Of a DNA stretch of 8,512 nucleotides, positions 6,682 through 8,512 are shown one piece after another. Both the position numbers and the translations under genes were made by a program. Numbering within the stretch: the first letter of the stretch is position 1; each line of letters begins with the position of its first letter. The stretch comes from Bacteroidales bacterium UBA3543 (GTDB lineage: Bacteria > Bacteroidota > Bacteroidia > Bacteroidales > UBA932). The stretch spans positions 1 to 8,512 of the forward strand of contig DFOK01000095.1 in assembly GCA_002376715.1 (NCBI GenBank). Direction: 5' to 3'. Below the pieces are notes generated by a model. The model saw only the letters and a list, made by a program, of their open reading frames with translations, was not told the origin of the DNA and did no database searches.

Positions 6682-7977
6682 CTAATCCCTCTTATTCAGC
6701 CAAAACTTCCTTTCATCCGGTTCCATTTTTTCAATAGCATATCTTAATGCGATGCGGGACATAGTGCCGGAGTATTCGCTTAAAAACTTGCGCAGCAGGG
6801 AGAGGTCCCTTTTGCCCATTTCACGGAGCATCCATCCTGTAGCTTTGTGAATCAGATCGTGAGAATCTTTCAGCAATATCTCTGATATAGCAATAGTATC
6901 ATCAAATTGTCCGTTTCGAATGAAAGTCAAAGTGCTTACAATGGCAATTCGCCGTTCCCATAAAGATTCGCTCTTGGTCAGACGGTAGAGCAGGGAGCGG
7001 TCGCTCTTATTCAGCAAATAGCCACCTACAATCTGCGGAGCACTCAGATCCACCAAATCCCAATTATTGATCCTGTCGGTATTGCGAAGGTAAACCTCGA
7101 GCACCGCCTCTTCCTGCTTCTTAAACTTCTCAACCAACAGCAGCACAGCGCACATTCTCGCCTCGTGCCATTCGCTTTGTAGCAGCTTTTCCACCAATTC
7201 CAGCGAAACATCCTTGTTACTTTTCGCCACCTTACGGATATTCGGCACCGTCACACCCATAAACCTATCGCCCTCGCCATACTCACCCTTACCGGTCTTG
7301 AAAAAACGCGGTAATATCCGAGCCTTTTCGGGGTCTATATTAGCCTTTATTTCATTAATTATCCGTTGCATTTCCCATTCTTGATTGAAGATTTGTTGGA
7401 TGGTCTCAGGGTTTTTGAGGAGAGCTTGGAATTCTTTCAGTTTGGTTGCATTTGGAGATTCAGGAATCCAGAGTTTCAGATAGCCGCCTTCAGCATATTT
7501 ATTGGCCATATGGTCGAGAAATCGCTCGAAATGTTCCTCTTTATCGAGGGTAGGGTAGTGTTTAAGGCCATATTGGATAGTGCGTCTGATGATGGTCGCA
7601 CCATCAATATCCCTGTCAGCTTCTGCAATGATTTTCCCATAAATTGAGCGGGGTTCATGTTCATTAGAGGCTCGGTGATCCTCCGCTGCCTCAGCCATAA
7701 TCTCAATTTGTTCAAGTGAAAACCACTTCTGAAGCACTTTATCCTCGCGAATTATACGCGCAGACTCAATATGGTGCGTCTCACGATCAACCTCCAGCCC
7801 CAGATCGTGATAGGCCGCTATGACATATACCATATCCGCATCCACATCATAGTACCGCGCCAGATTTGCGCTTTCTGCTATTACCTTCAAGGCATGATCC
7901 CTCTGATGCGCTGCATCAAATGAATCATAGCGGGGAAGAATCTTGTCTTCGACGTATTGTTTTAGGGAGGAAATCAT
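6682..7977 (-). CDS. HD-domain / AlkD-like DNA alkylation repair fusion protein
   Basis: Single 431-residue ORF made of two complete domains. Residues 1 to about 200 form an HD-superfamily phosphohydrolase-like domain with the metal-ligand pattern H28 (H24 nearby), H57-D58 in YHDLG, HHIESAR (68-74), EDH (99-101) and D121 in ADRDID; its substrate is unknown. Residues about 203-431 form a HEAT-like-repeat DNA glycosylase of the AlkD family, which excises cationic alkyl bases such as 3- and 7-methylpurines without base flipping. The visible motifs NNWDLVD (W306, D310), WERRIAIV (R343) and HKATGWMLREMGKRD (W382) match the spacing of the DNA-contacting Trp, catalytic Asp, Arg and Trp of Bacillus cereus AlkD. 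The C-terminal part (about 229 residues) equals a full AlkD (about 237), so this is a fusion, not a fragment. M203 at the junction could serve as an internal start for a free AlkD. It lies 45 bases downstream of the NYN gene on the same strand. No strong promoter was found before it (only TACCTTTA at 7989-7982, one mismatch from the -7 box). Confidence 0.88.
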   Translation of the reverse strand: MISSLKQYVEDKILPRYDSFDAAHQRDHALKVIAESANLARYYDVDADMVYVIAAYHDLGLEVDRETHHIESARIIREDKVLQKWFSLEQIEIMAEAAEDHRASNEHEPRSIYGKIIAEADRDIDGATIIRRTIQYGLKHYPTLDKEEHFERFLDHMANKYAEGGYLKLWIPESPNATKLKEFQALLKNPETIQQIFNQEWEMQRIINEIKANIDPEKARILPRFFKTGKGEYGEGDRFMGVTVPNIRKVAKSNKDVSLELVEKLLQSEWHEARMCAVLLLVEKFKKQEEAVLEVYLRNTDRINNWDLVDLSAPQIVGGYLLNKSDRSLLYRLTKSESLWERRIAIVSTLTFIRNGQFDDTIAISEILLKDSHDLIHKATGWMLREMGKRDLSLLRKFLSEYSGTMSRIALRYAIEKMEPDERKFWLNKRD

Positions 7978-8022
7978 GAAGTAAAGGTAAGAAATTTATT
8001 TAGGGCTGGTGTGGGTCCTTTA

Positions 8023-8512
8023 TCACAATTTCCATTTCCCTGGGATTGTATAAGTTTTTATCCCGTTCGTCACGGAGTCCGACATGATTGCATTGGCAAA
8101 TTTGATTTCACTTTTCTCCAACCTCACTACTTTACTTTTATGGGCTTTCATATAGCTACTGATATCATTGCTATTGTTTGAAGGTGGAAAGTAGACTTTA
8201 ACTTTTTTGACGGTGAAATTTCTTAGTATGAAATCCAGGGGCGGAATCAGGTCAGAGTCTGCACTTACAAGTACGATAATGTCTGATTCATTGTTTAGGC
8301 AATCTCCGATCATCCTGACAGATAAATTAACATCTGTTTTCTTCTCCTCCGGACGATTAATCAATGCTTTGCAAAATGGGCATGAAATTGTTTTGTTAAT
8401 ATACTTTCCACGAACAATCTCGAACCTTTTCGGGTTCAATAATACATTTGCATTAAGAAAAGCACTCTGCCTGCTGCTTTTGTCAGGATCATGCGGTGAG
8501 GCAGTAAAATAG
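8023..8512 (-). CDS. NYN-domain (PIN-like) putative RNase, N-terminus beyond the window
   Basis: Partial gene: the frame is open to the right edge and 162 residues are visible. Sequence at the edge already matches the family (it begins YFTASPHDPDKSSRQ, then FLNAN), so the true start with the first catalytic Asp (usually in a DGxN motif) lies outside. A TTG at 8439 is an internal Leu codon, not the start. Visible features are FEIVRGKY, a CPFC pair (8382-8371), EEKKTDVNLSVRMIGDC with an acidic residue at 8334-8332, and VLVSADSDLIPP with Asp codons at 8259-8257 and 8253-8251. This is the standard acidic signature of the NYN/LabA (DUF88) branch of PIN-like nucleases. Such proteins are predicted metal-dependent RNases; targets are unknown. 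The CPFC pair may bind a metal or be structural. The stop is 45 bases before the HD-AlkD gene on the same strand, with no terminator between, so co-transcription is possible. Confidence 0.85.
   Translation of the reverse strand, partial: YFTASPHDPDKSSRQSAFLNANVLLNPKRFEIVRGKYINKTISCPFCKALINRPEEKKTDVNLSVRMIGDCLNNESDIIVLVSADSDLIPPLDFILRNFTVKKVKVYFPPSNNSNDISSYMKAHKSKVVRLEKSEIKFANAIMSDSVTNGIKTYTIPGKWKL

Noticed and set aside
8023..8439. TTG at 8439 as the start of the NYN gene
   Set aside because: In-frame sequence upstream to 8512 matches the NYN family, so the TTG is an internal Leu codon and the gene is partial.
8207..8512. Plus-strand ORF of 101 codons at the right edge, with a TACATTTG at 8443-8450
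   Set aside because: It is antisense to the well-supported NYN gene and has no family resemblance. The TAnnTTTG match is inside coding sequence and expected by chance.

Overview
The window looks like chromosomal DNA of a member of the Bacteroidota, most likely the order Bacteroidales. The protein families have Bacteroidales-like sequence. Start codons mostly lack Shine-Dalgarno sequences. Three minus-strand promoters match the Bacteroidota -7 element TAnnTTTG. No tRNA, rRNA, CRISPR array, insertion sequence or phage gene was seen. This is a housekeeping/DNA-maintenance region, not an obvious genomic island.

Layout. The plus strand (27-4625) carries sbcD and sbcC, the two subunits of the SbcCD (Mre11-Rad50-like) nuclease-ATPase. 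All other genes are on the minus strand and converge on sbcC. In the direction of their transcription these are: a NYN-domain putative RNase cut by the right edge of the window (8512-8023); a two-domain protein joining an HD phosphohydrolase-like domain to an AlkD-type DNA alkylation-repair glycosylase (7977-6682); a 375-base non-coding stretch (6681-6307); a YhhQ/VUT-family queuosine-precursor transporter (6306-5626); and an exported phosphodiester glycosidase (NAGPA-like) protein (start best placed at 5533, end 4667).

The most interesting part is the non-coding stretch. It holds what looks like a complete small-RNA gene on the minus strand: a TTTG-N20-TATATTTG promoter, an approximately 80-nt transcript with a 5' hairpin, and a strong intrinsic terminator. 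Upstream of the promoter lie two near-identical 20-bp palindromes (7-6-7 architecture) exactly 40 bp apart, centred near -62 and -102 from the inferred start. That is a typical arrangement for activator binding sites. I cannot assign the RNA to a known family by eye.

How the genes relate. SbcCD (DNA-end and hairpin processing) and the HD-AlkD protein (alkyl-base excision) are both DNA-repair functions, but they are convergent and separated by unrelated genes, so there is no evidence for one regulon. The NYN and HD-AlkD genes are 45 bases apart on the same strand and may be co-transcribed. The two spaces flanking the glycosidase gene each contain a short degenerate array with a 7-bp period, resembling small intergenic repeats of Bacteroidota genomes.
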